Of a stretch of DNA of 64,000 nt, positions 25,741-35,707 are shown in pieces; the first letter of the stretch is position 1, and the number at the start of each line of letters is the position of its first letter. Both the position numbers and the translations under genes were made by a program. The stretch covers positions 434,001-498,000 of the forward strand of contig NZ_MIJE01000001.1 in NCBI RefSeq assembly GCF_001730225.1, given 5' to 3'. Origin of the DNA: Desulfuribacillus alkaliarsenatis (GTDB lineage: Bacteria > Bacillota > Bacilli > Desulfuribacillales > Desulfuribacillaceae). Under the pieces are notes generated by a model, which was not told the DNA's origin, ran no database searches, and saw only the letters and a list, made by a program, of their open reading frames with translations.

Positions 25741-28206
25741 ATGTTAGTTAACGTAGTAGTCGATGTACCGATTAAACAATCTGATAAAGGCTTCACCTAT
25801 CTTGTGCCAGCAGTATTTCAGAATATAATTGCACCAGGTGTAAGGGTGATAGTTCCATTCGGCAAAAAACAGGTTGAAGGCATAGTGTTAGATAAAAATA
25901 ATGCTATTAATGAAGATATTAAGCTTGATGCGATTAAACCTATAAGTAAAGTTATTGACCCAGACCCTGTACTTAGCAATGAACATTTACAACTGGGGAA
26001 ATGGATGGCTGAAAGGTATTTCACAAGAACAATAAATGCTTGGCAAACTATGCTTCCAGCTGGGATAAAGACAACAGAACAGAAATTAATTAAAAGCACC
26101 ATAGGTTTAGAAGAAATTGATGATTTTATATTAACTGCGATAGAAAAAGAAATACTCACGTACGTAGCCTTTGAGAAACAGGTCAAGCTAACACAAATCT
26201 TAGATAAGTATCCAGCTGCTGAATCTGCTATAGCAGAATTAAAACAGAAGCAATATATCACAGAAGTAAGTGCGTTTGCTATACAGGCTAAGCCTAAAAC
26301 ACTGAAATATATTAAATGGTCCTGTGGAAATGATATTAAAAGTGTTTTGCAAAGCCTAGGTAATGCAAAAAAGCAAATACAAATAGCTCAGCTGGTATAC
26401 GAAGCACATAAAAATAATGCTGTAGGCATAGCAGCTATAGACTTAGAAAAGCAGCTCGGACCAAGTAGACAATCTATTACGTCTCTTAAAGATAAGGGTA
26501 TTATCGACATCGTGGAAATGGAATGCTTCCGTACTCCAGCTCGAGGGCTTGATGATTTAGGTGATACCGTAAGACCTGATTTAACGCAAGAACAAAAAGA
26601 TTGTTTGCAGGAAATCTCAAAGGGTATCGCAAATCAAACCTCTGACGTGTTTCTATTACACGGGGTAACGGGTAGTGGAAAAACTGAGGTATACATGCAA
26701 GCTATACATCAAGTAGTCGAGCAGGGTCTACAAGCAATTGTGTTAGTACCTGAGATATCACTAACACCACAGATGGTTGATAGATTTAAGGGCTTCTTTG
26801 GAAATAAGGTTGCAGTCATGCATAGTCGTTTAAGTCGCGGAGAACGTTATGACGAATGGCGGCGCATAAAAAGCGCCGATGCTTCTGTTGTAATCGGAGC
26901 TAGATCGGCTATTTTTGCACCATGTTCAAATCTTGGTATAATAATTATTGACGAAGAGCATGAAGGCTCCTACAAGCAAGAGGAGACACCGCGCTATGAT
27001 GCTCGAGAAATAGCCTTCTATCGTTCAAAGTGGCACAAGTGTCCAATAGTCTTAGGAAGTGCAACTCCTTCAATTGAGAGCTATTACTATGCTCAGAATC
27101 ATAAATATAAGTTATTAAGCTTGAAGGAACGGGTTTTCAAACAAGCTATGCCCAAAATGCACGTAGTAGATATGAAAAAAGAGTTAAAGAACAATAACTA
27201 TAGTATTTTTAGCCAGGAATTACAGGATGAACTGCAGCAGGTATTTACAAGCTATCACCAATCTATATTGTTTATTAATAGAAGAGGGCATTCTAACTTT
27301 GTCATGTGTAGAGCCTGTGGAGAAGTAAGCTATTGCCCATATTGTAACATATCGCTAACGTATCATAAGATAGACCAGCGACTTCAATGTCATTACTGTA
27401 ATTATCATCAGCATGAGCTAAAAATTTGTCCAAAATGTAAAAGTGATGAAATGCATCTACACGGTATAGGTACTGAAAAAATTGAGCTGGAACTAAACAA
27501 AATACTTCCAGATGCAAGAGTTTTACGAATGGATGTAGATACAACAAAGAAAAAGGGTGCACATCAACGAATCCTTGAAGAGTTTAAAGCTGGAAAAGCA
27601 GACATTCTTATAGGAACACAGATGGTAGCTAAGGGGCTTGATTTTCCTAACGTTGCGTTAGTAGGTGTTATATCTGCTGATGTTGCTTTGAACTTACCAG
27701 ATTTCCGCGCCACAGAGCGCACCTTTCAGCTTATTACCCAAGTGGGTGGGAGGGCTGGTAGGCATCAAGTTGCTGGTAAAGTTATAGTACAGAGTCATAA
27801 CCCAGACCACTATAGTATTAAACACGCTATTAACTATGAATATGAATTGTTCTATACTAGGGAAATAAGTTTGCGAAAGCAGCTAGGCTACCCTCCTTTT
27901 AGTAGACTCATATACTGCACTTTCAGTCACACACAGGAAGAAACAGCAAGGCTATTCGCACAGAAATTTAGCTTTATAATGAAAAAAGAATGCGGGCAAA
28001 ATGCGTCTGCAATATATCTGTTAGGACCCAATAAAGCGGTTTTATCAAAAATAAAAAATCGCTATCGTTATAGCTTAATTATAAAATATGCCGCTTGGGG
28101 AGAAGCATCTAAAATTCTGCGAACAGCACTATCTGTAATTGAAAACGAAGTATATAAAAACAACGTTATTATTACTATCGATGTGAATCCACAAATGCTA
28201 TTATAG
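25741..28206 (+). CDS. priA: Primosomal replication-restart helicase PriA
   Basis: PriA recognises stalled forks and reloads the replisome. The product of about 821 residues has an N-terminal 3'-DNA-binding domain (NVVVDVPIKQSDKGFTYLVP). Walker A is GVTGSGKTEVY (around residue 310), the Walker B DEEHE box is near 410, and two zinc-binding knots follow (CRACGEVSYCPYC, CHYC ... CPKC). Motif V/VI regions include IGTQMVAKGLDFP and QVGGRAGR. ATG at 25741 was preferred over the GTG at 25732, because GAGTGA precedes it. Confidence 0.95.
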   Translation: MLVNVVVDVPIKQSDKGFTYLVPAVFQNIIAPGVRVIVPFGKKQVEGIVLDKNNAINEDIKLDAIKPISKVIDPDPVLSNEHLQLGKWMAERYFTRTINAWQTMLPAGIKTTEQKLIKSTIGLEEIDDFILTAIEKEILTYVAFEKQVKLTQILDKYPAAESAIAELKQKQYITEVSAFAIQAKPKTLKYIKWSCGNDIKSVLQSLGNAKKQIQIAQLVYEAHKNNAVGIAAIDLEKQLGPSRQSITSLKDKGIIDIVEMECFRTPARGLDDLGDTVRPDLTQEQKDCLQEISKGIANQTSDVFLLHGVTGSGKTEVYMQAIHQVVEQGLQAIVLVPEISLTPQMVDRFKGFFGNKVAVMHSRLSRGERYDEWRRIKSADASVVIGARSAIFAPCSNLGIIIIDEEHEGSYKQEETPRYDAREIAFYRSKWHKCPIVLGSATPSIESYYYAQNHKYKLLSLKERVFKQAMPKMHVVDMKKELKNNNYSIFSQELQDELQQVFTSYHQSILFINRRGHSNFVMCRACGEVSYCPYCNISLTYHKIDQRLQCHYCNYHQHELKICPKCKSDEMHLHGIGTEKIELELNKILPDARVLRMDVDTTKKKGAHQRILEEFKAGKADILIGTQMVAKGLDFPNVALVGVISADVALNLPDFRATERTFQLITQVGGRAGRHQVAGKVIVQSHNPDHYSIKHAINYEYELFYTREISLRKQLGYPPFSRLIYCTFSHTQEETARLFAQKFSFIMKKECGQNASAIYLLGPNKAVLSKIKNRYRYSLIIKYAAWGEASKILRTALSVIENEVYKNNVIITIDVNPQMLL

Positions 28207-28265
28207 AATAATGCTATTATAGAAAAAAATTATTATTTGTAATATGATTAGAAAAGGTGATATAT

Positions 28266-28724
28266 ATGGCAATCCGTATTATTAGAAAAAATGAAGACCC
28301 AGTCCTACGAGAAGCAGCCAAACCAGTAAAAAAAATCAATGAAAATGTGCAAAAACTCATAGACGATATGCTTGAGACGATGTATGATGCAGAAGGTGTA
28401 GGCTTAGCTGCCCCGCAGGTAGGCATTCTTAAGCGAGTTATTGTAATCGATGTTGGAGACGGTCCAATCGTGCTTATAAACCCTGAAATAGTTGAATCAG
28501 CTGGAAATAAGAAGGGGTCGGAGGGGTGTCTAAGCTTTCCAGGTCTAGTTGGTGATGTTTGCAGATCTGAGTATGTTAAAGTTAAGGCACAAAACCGTGA
28601 AGGTGAAGAGTTTTGCATCGAAGGTAAAGGACTTATGGCTAGGGCACTGCAGCATGAAGTAGATCATCTGAATGGTGTAGTGTTTCTTGACCATACAGAC
28701 AAAGTGTATAAGACAAAGAAATAG
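28266..28724 (+). CDS. def: Peptide deformylase
   Basis: Def removes the N-formyl group from nascent proteins. The roughly 152-residue metalloenzyme has the three signature motifs GVGLAAPQVG, EGCLSFPG (metal-binding Cys) and HEVDHLNG (two metal-binding His and the catalytic Glu). Start 28266 follows AAGGTGA. It lies directly before fmt, whose product adds the formyl group, so the pair is expressed together. Confidence 0.96.
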   Translation: MAIRIIRKNEDPVLREAAKPVKKINENVQKLIDDMLETMYDAEGVGLAAPQVGILKRVIVIDVGDGPIVLINPEIVESAGNKKGSEGCLSFPGLVGDVCRSEYVKVKAQNREGEEFCIEGKGLMARALQHEVDHLNGVVFLDHTDKVYKTKK

Positions 28725-28734
28725 GGGGCAACTC

Positions 28735-29676
28735 ATGCGAATTCTATTTATGGGAACACCAGATTTTGCTGTTCCATGTTTAGAGGCATTAATTGAACAT
28801 AACTACAATGTTATAGGAGTTGTTACACAGCCAGATCGACCTAAGGGTAGAAAACAGGTTCTCACTCCACCACCAGTTAAAGTTGTAGCTGAAAAATACA
28901 ATTTACCTGTTTTTCAGCCTGAGAAAATTTCAAATAATGATGAAACTGATAAATTTAAGGACATGCAAATAGACTTAGTGATTACAGCTGCATTTGGACA
29001 ACTTTTATCGAAAGAATTTTTGGCAATCCCAAGACTAGGTTGTATTAATGTACATGCATCTTTACTACCTAAATATCGAGGTGGTGCTCCAATACATTGG
29101 GCTGTTATTAACGGCGAGACGGAAACTGGTGTCACCATAATGTATATGGTAGAAAAACTTGATGCAGGACCAATGATTAGTCAAAAAACAGTGCAAATAG
29201 CTGACACCGATACAACAGGTATTGTATATGACAAGGTGACTAAGGCTGGTGCCACATTGCTAATAGAAACCCTACCAGAATTAATAAATGGGCGTTGTAG
29301 TCCAGTTGAGCAAGATCATAGACAAGCAACCTTTGCTTATAACATTCGTCGTGAAGACGAAATTATTGACTGGAGACGGCCTGCAAAGGAAATATATAAT
29401 CAGGTGCGGGGTTTGGCACCGTGGCCAGGAGCTTATACTACATTAGAAGGACAAATTATTAAAGTTTGGTCAAGCGAAGAATTTAATGATAACATTAATA
29501 ATTCTTATGATAGAGTAGGAACAGTTGTTAAAGTTGTTAAAGAAGGACCAATTATTAGTACTGGGAATGGCTTATTACTGATTAAAGAAATTCAACCAGC
29601 AGGCAAGAAATTAATGCCAGCTACTAACTATGTGAACAATGGTAAATTATTACAAGGGACGAGCCTTGGAACATAG
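28735..29676 (+). CDS. fmt: Methionyl-tRNA formyltransferase
   Basis: Fmt formylates initiator Met-tRNA with 10-formyltetrahydrofolate. The 313-residue protein has FMGTPDFAVPCLEAL and the catalytic NVHASLLPKYRGGAPI (Asn and His); GVTIMYMVEKLDAGP follows, then a C-terminal tRNA-binding barrel. The start at 28735 follows AGGGGG, 11 bases after def. Confidence 0.95.
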   Translation: MRILFMGTPDFAVPCLEALIEHNYNVIGVVTQPDRPKGRKQVLTPPPVKVVAEKYNLPVFQPEKISNNDETDKFKDMQIDLVITAAFGQLLSKEFLAIPRLGCINVHASLLPKYRGGAPIHWAVINGETETGVTIMYMVEKLDAGPMISQKTVQIADTDTTGIVYDKVTKAGATLLIETLPELINGRCSPVEQDHRQATFAYNIRREDEIIDWRRPAKEIYNQVRGLAPWPGAYTTLEGQIIKVWSSEEFNDNINNSYDRVGTVVKVVKEGPIISTGNGLLLIKEIQPAGKKLMPATNYVNNGKLLQGTSLGT

Positions 29677-29696
29677 TAGAAAGGAATTAAGCAAAC

Positions 29697-30512
29697 ATGG
29701 ACATTAACTCATACGCTCCAAAGCGCATATTTCTTGGTCTGATATTAGCATTTGTAGTGCTATTTAGCACACTAATGTATTATTTATGGCATCTTGGTAC
29801 TAATCAAGAAACGGCTATTTATCGATTTTTATTTACGGGAATTATTGTCTCAGGTTTTATTGTCATGGGATTTATTAGTGTTGTATTAGGCAGTATGGTT
29901 GTAACAATTTTACGTGCACAAACGATGTCAGTACCACTTTTACAAAACCTAATGCGTATCACTATCGGCTATTTCTTCCCAATTGTTATGCAAATAGGAA
30001 AGGTGCTACGCATACAGAAAAACCATATCATGCAGTCATTCATACAAGTAAATAACCAGATGGTGCTAGCAAAACAAATTAAGGTTCCAGCAGAAGACAT
30101 GCTAATGCTGTTACCACACTGCGTACAAGATGCAAACTGTAAATATAAAATCACTAGAGATATTGATAACTGCAAGTTATGCGGTAAATGCCCAGTGAAT
30201 GATTTAATAACTTTGAGTAGCAAGCATGGTATTAATATGCGTGTTGCAACTGGTGGCACATTAGCCAGACAGATTGTGAAGTCCTTACGACCAAGAGTAA
30301 TCCTCGCAGTTGCTTGTGAACGAGATTTAGTAAGTGGAATTATTGATAGTATGCCATTGCCTGTTTATGGAATATTAAATGTAAGACCTAATGGACCATG
30401 CTTCAATACACATGTAATTATAGAAGAGATTGAGAAGGCTATTGAGCAATTTAAGGCTTACCCGCCTACATGGAGTGAATTAAATGAAGCAGAGCAAGCA
30501 GCAAACAAATAA
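29697..30512 (+). CDS. DUF116 membrane protein with cysteine-rich motif
   Basis: The 271-residue protein has two or three N-terminal membrane helices (about 10-30, 45-70 and possibly 80-95) and a DUF116 domain (about 100-260). That domain has HCVQDANC, then CKLCGKCPVNDL, a cysteine set that could bind a metal or Fe-S cluster. VATGGTLARQIVKSLRPRVILAVACERDL and LNVRPNGPC follow, both typical of DUF116. The function is unknown. It is placed between fmt and rsmB, where clostridial relatives often carry this gene. It overlaps rsmB by 29 bases. Confidence 0.85.
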   Translation: MDINSYAPKRIFLGLILAFVVLFSTLMYYLWHLGTNQETAIYRFLFTGIIVSGFIVMGFISVVLGSMVVTILRAQTMSVPLLQNLMRITIGYFFPIVMQIGKVLRIQKNHIMQSFIQVNNQMVLAKQIKVPAEDMLMLLPHCVQDANCKYKITRDIDNCKLCGKCPVNDLITLSSKHGINMRVATGGTLARQIVKSLRPRVILAVACERDLVSGIIDSMPLPVYGILNVRPNGPCFNTHVIIEEIEKAIEQFKAYPPTWSELNEAEQAANK

Positions 30513-31854
30513 ACCAGCAAATGCAAGGGAGCTAGCTGTCACTATCTTAGTTAAATTAGAAGAGCAGGATGGCTTTAGTAATCTTTTGTTAAATCATGAG
30601 CTGAATAATACTAATTTAGATGCCCGGGATAAGGGGCTAGTAACAGAAATAGTCTATGGTACAATCCAACGTCAAAATACAATTGACCATGTTATAAATG
30701 CCTTTTTAAAAAAGCGCACAGTCAAGCAATTAGACCCATGGTTAAGACAGCTTCTACGTATATCCGTATACCAGCTTAGGTATTTAGACAAAATACCTAA
30801 TCGAGCAGTTGCTTATGAGGCTGTTGAATTAGCTAAGAAACTAGGACATCAAGGCATAGCTTCATTTGTAAATGGAGTCGTCCGCAACATCATTAGAAGT
30901 CCAGAAGCTCCAATTACACCTGAAATTTCTAAAGACAAAATAGAGCATTTGTCGTTAAAGCATTCATTACCTAGTTGGCTAATAAAGAAATGGATGGAGG
31001 ATTTAGGTGAAGACAAGTTGACAGATATGTTAACAGTGATAAACAATCCACCACCATTTACTATTAGATACAACCCGTTGAAGACTAATAAACAGTCATT
31101 TGAACAGTCCTTAGATAAACTTCAAATCAAATGGCAAAATAGTTCTTACCTCGAAGAAGCTTATATTATACAAGGGGTAGGTAATGTATCTAAGCTGGAG
31201 ATATTTAATTCAGGGTTGTTCACGGTGCAGGATGAAAGCTCTATGCTTGTAGCTCGGGTTTTAAATCCATTTCCTACTGCAACTGTGCTGGATGCATGTG
31301 CTGCACCTGGAGGGAAAACCACACATATTGCGGAGCTGCAAGGGGATAAAGGCCAAATAACTGCCAATGAAATACATCCACACAAAGTTAAACTTATTGA
31401 GCAATTGACTCATAGATTAGGCATCAAAAGTGTTAATAAGAATATAGGGGACTTTTTGAATTACGATAAAAACTGTAAGTACGATTTTGTTTTACTAGAT
31501 GCTCCTTGCTCTGGGCTAGGGGTGATCCGCAGAAAACCAGAGCTTAAATGGAGAATGACTCAGACGGCTATCGATTCTTTAGTAGAACTACAAAAACGAC
31601 TTATACGTCATGCTGGGAGTTTTGTGAAACCAGGTGGGTCATTGATTTACTCAACATGTACCATAAACCGTGCAGAGAACAATAGCGTCGTTGAAGATTT
31701 TCTAGCTGATAATAAAGATTTTCAGGGGCAGAGTATTCAGGAATTGCTACCGCAGGAATTACATAAACATATGCACAATGAATATAGCGTTCAAGTGCTA
31801 CCGAACTACATGAACTCCGATGGGTTTTATATAGCTAAACTGGAAAAGAATTAA
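30484..31854 (+). CDS. rsmB: 16S rRNA (cytosine-967-C5)-methyltransferase RsmB
   Basis: RsmB methylates C967 of 16S rRNA with SAM. The 456-residue protein has an N-terminal NusB-like RNA-binding domain (about 10-140, ARELAVTILVKLEEQDGFSN). The C-terminal methyltransferase has the SAM-binding DACAAPGGKTTH, the catalytic Cys motif DAPCSGLG and the second Cys in YSTCTINRAEN. The ATG lies within the end of the DUF116 gene, with TGGAGTGA upstream. Confidence 0.95.
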   Translation: MKQSKQQTNKPANARELAVTILVKLEEQDGFSNLLLNHELNNTNLDARDKGLVTEIVYGTIQRQNTIDHVINAFLKKRTVKQLDPWLRQLLRISVYQLRYLDKIPNRAVAYEAVELAKKLGHQGIASFVNGVVRNIIRSPEAPITPEISKDKIEHLSLKHSLPSWLIKKWMEDLGEDKLTDMLTVINNPPPFTIRYNPLKTNKQSFEQSLDKLQIKWQNSSYLEEAYIIQGVGNVSKLEIFNSGLFTVQDESSMLVARVLNPFPTATVLDACAAPGGKTTHIAELQGDKGQITANEIHPHKVKLIEQLTHRLGIKSVNKNIGDFLNYDKNCKYDFVLLDAPCSGLGVIRRKPELKWRMTQTAIDSLVELQKRLIRHAGSFVKPGGSLIYSTCTINRAENNSVVEDFLADNKDFQGQSIQELLPQELHKHMHNEYSVQVLPNYMNSDGFYIAKLEKN

Positions 31855-31880
31855 TAGCAAAAATTAACGGAGGTATAATA

Positions 31881-32918
31881 GTGAAAAACCTTATAACAGA
31901 CTATACATATGATGAATTGATTGACAGAATCAAGCAGCTAGGGGAGCCAAAGTTTAGGTCCACTCAATTATTTGAATGGATCTACCAAAAGCGGGTTAAG
32001 CATTTTGAACTTATGACAAACCTTTCAAAAAGTTTTCAAGACAAACTGTCTCAGGAGTTTGTGTATCCTGGCATTAAACAAGTAGCAAAGCAAATATCAA
32101 AGGACGGGACTATTAAATGGTTATTAGCATTACCTGATGAAGCGACAATTGAAACAGTGCTGATGCCATCTAAATATGGAAATACGGTATGTGTAAGTAC
32201 CCAGGTTGGCTGTAAAATGGGTTGTACATTTTGTGCTTCAACCTTAGGTGGAATTGAGCGTAACTTAGTAGCAGGAGAAATAGTTGAACAAGTACTGCAC
32301 GCTCAACGTTTTCTAGATCATCAGAACGAGCGTGTTAGTAATGTTGTTATTATGGGTTCAGGTGAACCATTAGACAATTATGATGAAACGATAAAATTCA
32401 TTAAAACAATTAATCACGAAAAAGGACTTAACATCGGCCAACGTCATATTACTATTTCTACCTGTGGAATCGTTCCGAAAATTTATGAATTAATAAAAGA
32501 CGCACCGCAGGTTACCCTGTCTGTCTCATTACATGCAACAAACGACAAGCTACGCACTGAAATTATGCCAATAAATAAGAAGCATAGGCTTGAAGATATT
32601 ATACAAGCATGTAGAGATTTTGTTAGTGAAACAAGGAGGCGCGTAACCTTTGAATATGCGCTTATCTCTGGTGTGAACGACCAGCCAAAACATGCTAGGG
32701 AAATGGTGGAGTTACTGTCACAATTAATGTGTCACGTTAACCTAATACCAGTAAATGAAGTAGCAGAAAGAAATAACAAAAAGTCATCTTTGGAACAAAT
32801 AGAAAAATTCAAAAAGATATTAGAAAAAGGTGGAATATCTGTTACTGTCAGAAGGGAACGGGGTGCTGACATATCAGCTGCCTGTGGACAACTTAGAGCA
32901 CAAATAGAGAAATTATAG
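31881..32918 (+). CDS. rlmN: Dual-specificity rRNA/tRNA adenine-C2 methyltransferase RlmN
   Basis: RlmN is a radical SAM enzyme that methylates A2503 of 23S rRNA and A37 of some tRNAs. The 345-residue protein has the cluster motif CKMGCTFC (around residue 113). The methyl-carrying cysteine is in the C-terminal ISAACGQL, and MGSGEPLDN is also conserved. Initiation is at GTG 31881 after GGAGG. Confidence 0.95.
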   Translation: MKNLITDYTYDELIDRIKQLGEPKFRSTQLFEWIYQKRVKHFELMTNLSKSFQDKLSQEFVYPGIKQVAKQISKDGTIKWLLALPDEATIETVLMPSKYGNTVCVSTQVGCKMGCTFCASTLGGIERNLVAGEIVEQVLHAQRFLDHQNERVSNVVIMGSGEPLDNYDETIKFIKTINHEKGLNIGQRHITISTCGIVPKIYELIKDAPQVTLSVSLHATNDKLRTEIMPINKKHRLEDIIQACRDFVSETRRRVTFEYALISGVNDQPKHAREMVELLSQLMCHVNLIPVNEVAERNNKKSSLEQIEKFKKILEKGGISVTVRRERGADISAACGQLRAQIEKL

Positions 32919-32940
32919 CCGAAGAGGTGGGAGATGACGT

Positions 32941-33717
32941 ATGGAATGGGCAGCTAAAAGCGACGTAGGACTAGTAAGAAAATCAAACGAAGATAGCTAC
33001 AAAGTAAGAATAACTTCTGGAAAGCCTGCGATTGCTATTGTGGCAGATGGTATGGGTGGATATCAAGGTGGTAAGGTTGCAAGTAGTATTACAGTTGATT
33101 CAATTATAGAAGGTATAGATCAATTTTATCCAGATGATCGTGATGCAAGTAGTTCTGATATTGATCCTGCAATAATCCTAAAGCGGGCTATAAGATACGC
33201 TAACGAAAAGGTTTTTAAACATGCCCAGGAGAATCAGGATCTGCTTGGGATGGGAACTACAGTAGTGGTTGCTTTGTTGCTTGACGAAGAAATTATCATT
33301 GGACATGTTGGGGATAGTCGTGCCTATTTAGTTTGTGATGCTAATATCCAGCAACTTACAAAAGACCATTCCTTAGTAAATGAGCTTGTCAAGCAAGGGA
33401 AAATATCAAATGAAGAAGCATTAGTGCATCCGCAACGCAATATGATAACTAGGGCTTTGGGTACGAATGCTCAGGTTAGTGTAGATATAGAAAAGGTATC
33501 TTGGACTGACAACAACGTATTACTGCTATGTACTGATGGCTTAAGTGGTGTTGTATCCGGCGAAGAATTATTAGCAGCTTTTATAGAGAAGCAAGAGGTA
33601 GAAGACGCAGTTAACTATTTGCTAGAAAAAAGCTTAAAAGTTGATGGTAAGGATAACATTACAATCGTAGCAGTAAGAAAAAGACAGATTCAGGTTGATA
33701 GTGAAGGGGTGAATTAG
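32941..33717 (+). CDS. prpC: PP2C-type Ser/Thr phosphatase PrpC
   Basis: PrpC removes phosphate from Ser/Thr on proteins, mainly opposing PrkC. The 258-residue protein has metal-binding motifs VADGMGGYQGG, HVGDSRAYL, TKDHSLVNELV and CTDGLSG, typical of Mn-dependent PP2C enzymes. Its stop directly abuts prkC; the two form the conserved phosphatase-kinase pair. Confidence 0.95.
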   Translation: MEWAAKSDVGLVRKSNEDSYKVRITSGKPAIAIVADGMGGYQGGKVASSITVDSIIEGIDQFYPDDRDASSSDIDPAIILKRAIRYANEKVFKHAQENQDLLGMGTTVVVALLLDEEIIIGHVGDSRAYLVCDANIQQLTKDHSLVNELVKQGKISNEEALVHPQRNMITRALGTNAQVSVDIEKVSWTDNNVLLLCTDGLSGVVSGEELLAAFIEKQEVEDAVNYLLEKSLKVDGKDNITIVAVRKRQIQVDSEGVN

Positions 33718-35667
33718 GTGAGCAAGAATAAAACTCTTGTAAATAGATATACCCTGCTAGAGAAAGTTGGCGGAGGTGGAATGGCTGTTGTTTACAAGGC
33801 AACAGACAACATTCTAAATAGAACAGTCGCAATTAAGCTTCTTCGTCAAGAATTCTGCCATGACCCTGAATTTGTAAAAAACTTTGAAAATGAAGCACAG
33901 GCAGCAGCAAGTTTATCCCATCCAAACGTCGTAAATATATTTGATGTTGGCAAAGATGGCGATGATCACTTTATCGTCATGGAGTACATTGATGGTCGAA
34001 CCCTTAAAGAAGTTATACAAGAGCGTGCACCACTTCCGAGTGCTGAGGTAATTGAAATCGCAAAACAAATCTGTGATGCCCTGGAACACGCCCATCAAAA
34101 TCAAATTATTCACAGAGATATAAAGCCACATAATATTTTAATCAATAAATTTGGCAGTATTAAGGTGACTGACTTTGGAATAGCCCGTGCAGTTACATCG
34201 TCAACAATCACGTATCAAGCTGATACAGTTTTAGGATCTGTGCATTACTTTTCACCAGAGCAAGCACGAGGAGGTGTAGCATCAGCTACATCTGATATTT
34301 ATTCTCTAGGCGTGGTAATGTATGAAATGCTAACTGGAAAATTGCCTTTCTCAGGTGAAAGTCCGATTAGCATCGCCTTAAAACATCTACAGGACGAGCT
34401 GACTGAACCATCAATTTACAATCAAGAGATACCAAGTAATTTAGAAAATATTGTACTACGGGCGCTGGCAAAGAACCCTTTGCATCGTTATAAATCTGCT
34501 AATCAGATGCTTAGGGATTTAAAGGTAGCTCTAAATCGCAATTTTCAGATTCACAGATTTCGTGAATCAGATGAACAAGGGCAGCCAACCCGCGTAATAC
34601 CGATAATAAAAGACCAAGACACCCCAATGCGAGCAAAGCAGGATTCTAAAGATATACAAAAACAAGTCGATGTGGATGAAGAAGAGACGCGAAGTCTTAT
34701 CGACCACCCTGCCTTCAAAGCCGGTGTAGCGATATTTTTTATCGTATTAATAAGTACTATCTCATTTTATTTATATAAGTCGTTTGTTGAGATTTTATAT
34801 GTACCAGAAACAACTATGCCAGCAGTCGAAGGTGAATTACTAAGCGATGCTATAGTTGAAATCAGGGAAGCGGGTTTTAATGTTGAGAACATTATTGAGG
34901 AGCCTCGTTACGATTTATTAGTACCAGAAGGACAAATTATCAGACAGGATCCTTCTGCAAACAGTAGACTAAAAATTAATTTTTCACCAATTGTACTATA
35001 TGTAAGCCTTGGAAAAGAGCCAGCTGAGATGCCAGATTTAGTTGGAATGACCGTTTCAAGGGCTAAGCAATTATTAGAACAACGTAATTTTGAGGTCACT
35101 ATTGAGGAGCGCTTCAATGAGAATGTACCTGAGGGACAAGTGTACGATCAAATGCCAAGATCATATGTTGAAGTCTTTCCAGATGAAACAGAGGTAATAC
35201 TTTATGTAAGTAAAGGGTTAGAGGCGTTTTCTATGCCAAATCTTGTTGGGCAATCTCTGAATGAAGCGGAGCGTGTTCTCCAGGAACATCAGTTAGTACG
35301 TGGAACTATACATCAAGAGTCGAGCTATGTTGTTCAGAAAGGTGAAGTCACACGCCAAGCTCCGTTTGCAGAAGGTAATGAAGTTACCCGCGGAGAGATT
35401 ATAGATATTTGGATATCCAGTGGCTATCCTAATGAAGCACGCTTTTATGAAGAGGCAATTTTTGTCCAACCAACACAGCCTGGTCAAAATACGGATGTAA
35501 TTATTAAAGTTAATGATGCCAGGGGTAGAGACCAGATATTCTATGAGCGAACAATTGCTGATGAGGAATTATTTACAGTTCAAATTGTATTAGCACCAAA
35601 TACTATAGGGGTTATAGAAGTATATCTAAATGGTGTTTTCGTAGATTCGAAAGCAGTATCCTATTAG
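33718..35667 (+). CDS. prkC: PASTA-domain Ser/Thr protein kinase PrkC
   Basis: PrkC senses muropeptides and lipid II and signals cell-wall status and spore germination. The 649-residue protein has a cytosolic kinase domain (about 10-275: GGGGMAVVYKA, catalytic HRDIKPHN, DFGIARA). A single membrane helix (about 338-356) is followed by three extracellular PASTA repeats (from MPAVEGELL, MPDLVGMTV and MPNLVGQSL). An Ig-like C-terminal domain ends the protein. GTG start with GGGGTGA upstream, immediately after prpC. Confidence 0.96.
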   Translation: MSKNKTLVNRYTLLEKVGGGGMAVVYKATDNILNRTVAIKLLRQEFCHDPEFVKNFENEAQAAASLSHPNVVNIFDVGKDGDDHFIVMEYIDGRTLKEVIQERAPLPSAEVIEIAKQICDALEHAHQNQIIHRDIKPHNILINKFGSIKVTDFGIARAVTSSTITYQADTVLGSVHYFSPEQARGGVASATSDIYSLGVVMYEMLTGKLPFSGESPISIALKHLQDELTEPSIYNQEIPSNLENIVLRALAKNPLHRYKSANQMLRDLKVALNRNFQIHRFRESDEQGQPTRVIPIIKDQDTPMRAKQDSKDIQKQVDVDEEETRSLIDHPAFKAGVAIFFIVLISTISFYLYKSFVEILYVPETTMPAVEGELLSDAIVEIREAGFNVENIIEEPRYDLLVPEGQIIRQDPSANSRLKINFSPIVLYVSLGKEPAEMPDLVGMTVSRAKQLLEQRNFEVTIEERFNENVPEGQVYDQMPRSYVEVFPDETEVILYVSKGLEAFSMPNLVGQSLNEAERVLQEHQLVRGTIHQESSYVVQKGEVTRQAPFAEGNEVTRGEIIDIWISSGYPNEARFYEEAIFVQPTQPGQNTDVIIKVNDARGRDQIFYERTIADEELFTVQIVLAPNTIGVIEVYLNGVFVDSKAVSY

Positions 35668-35707
35668 TCAACAAAATCTTAGGCTCTAGCAAAAGAGGGT
35701 GAAATAC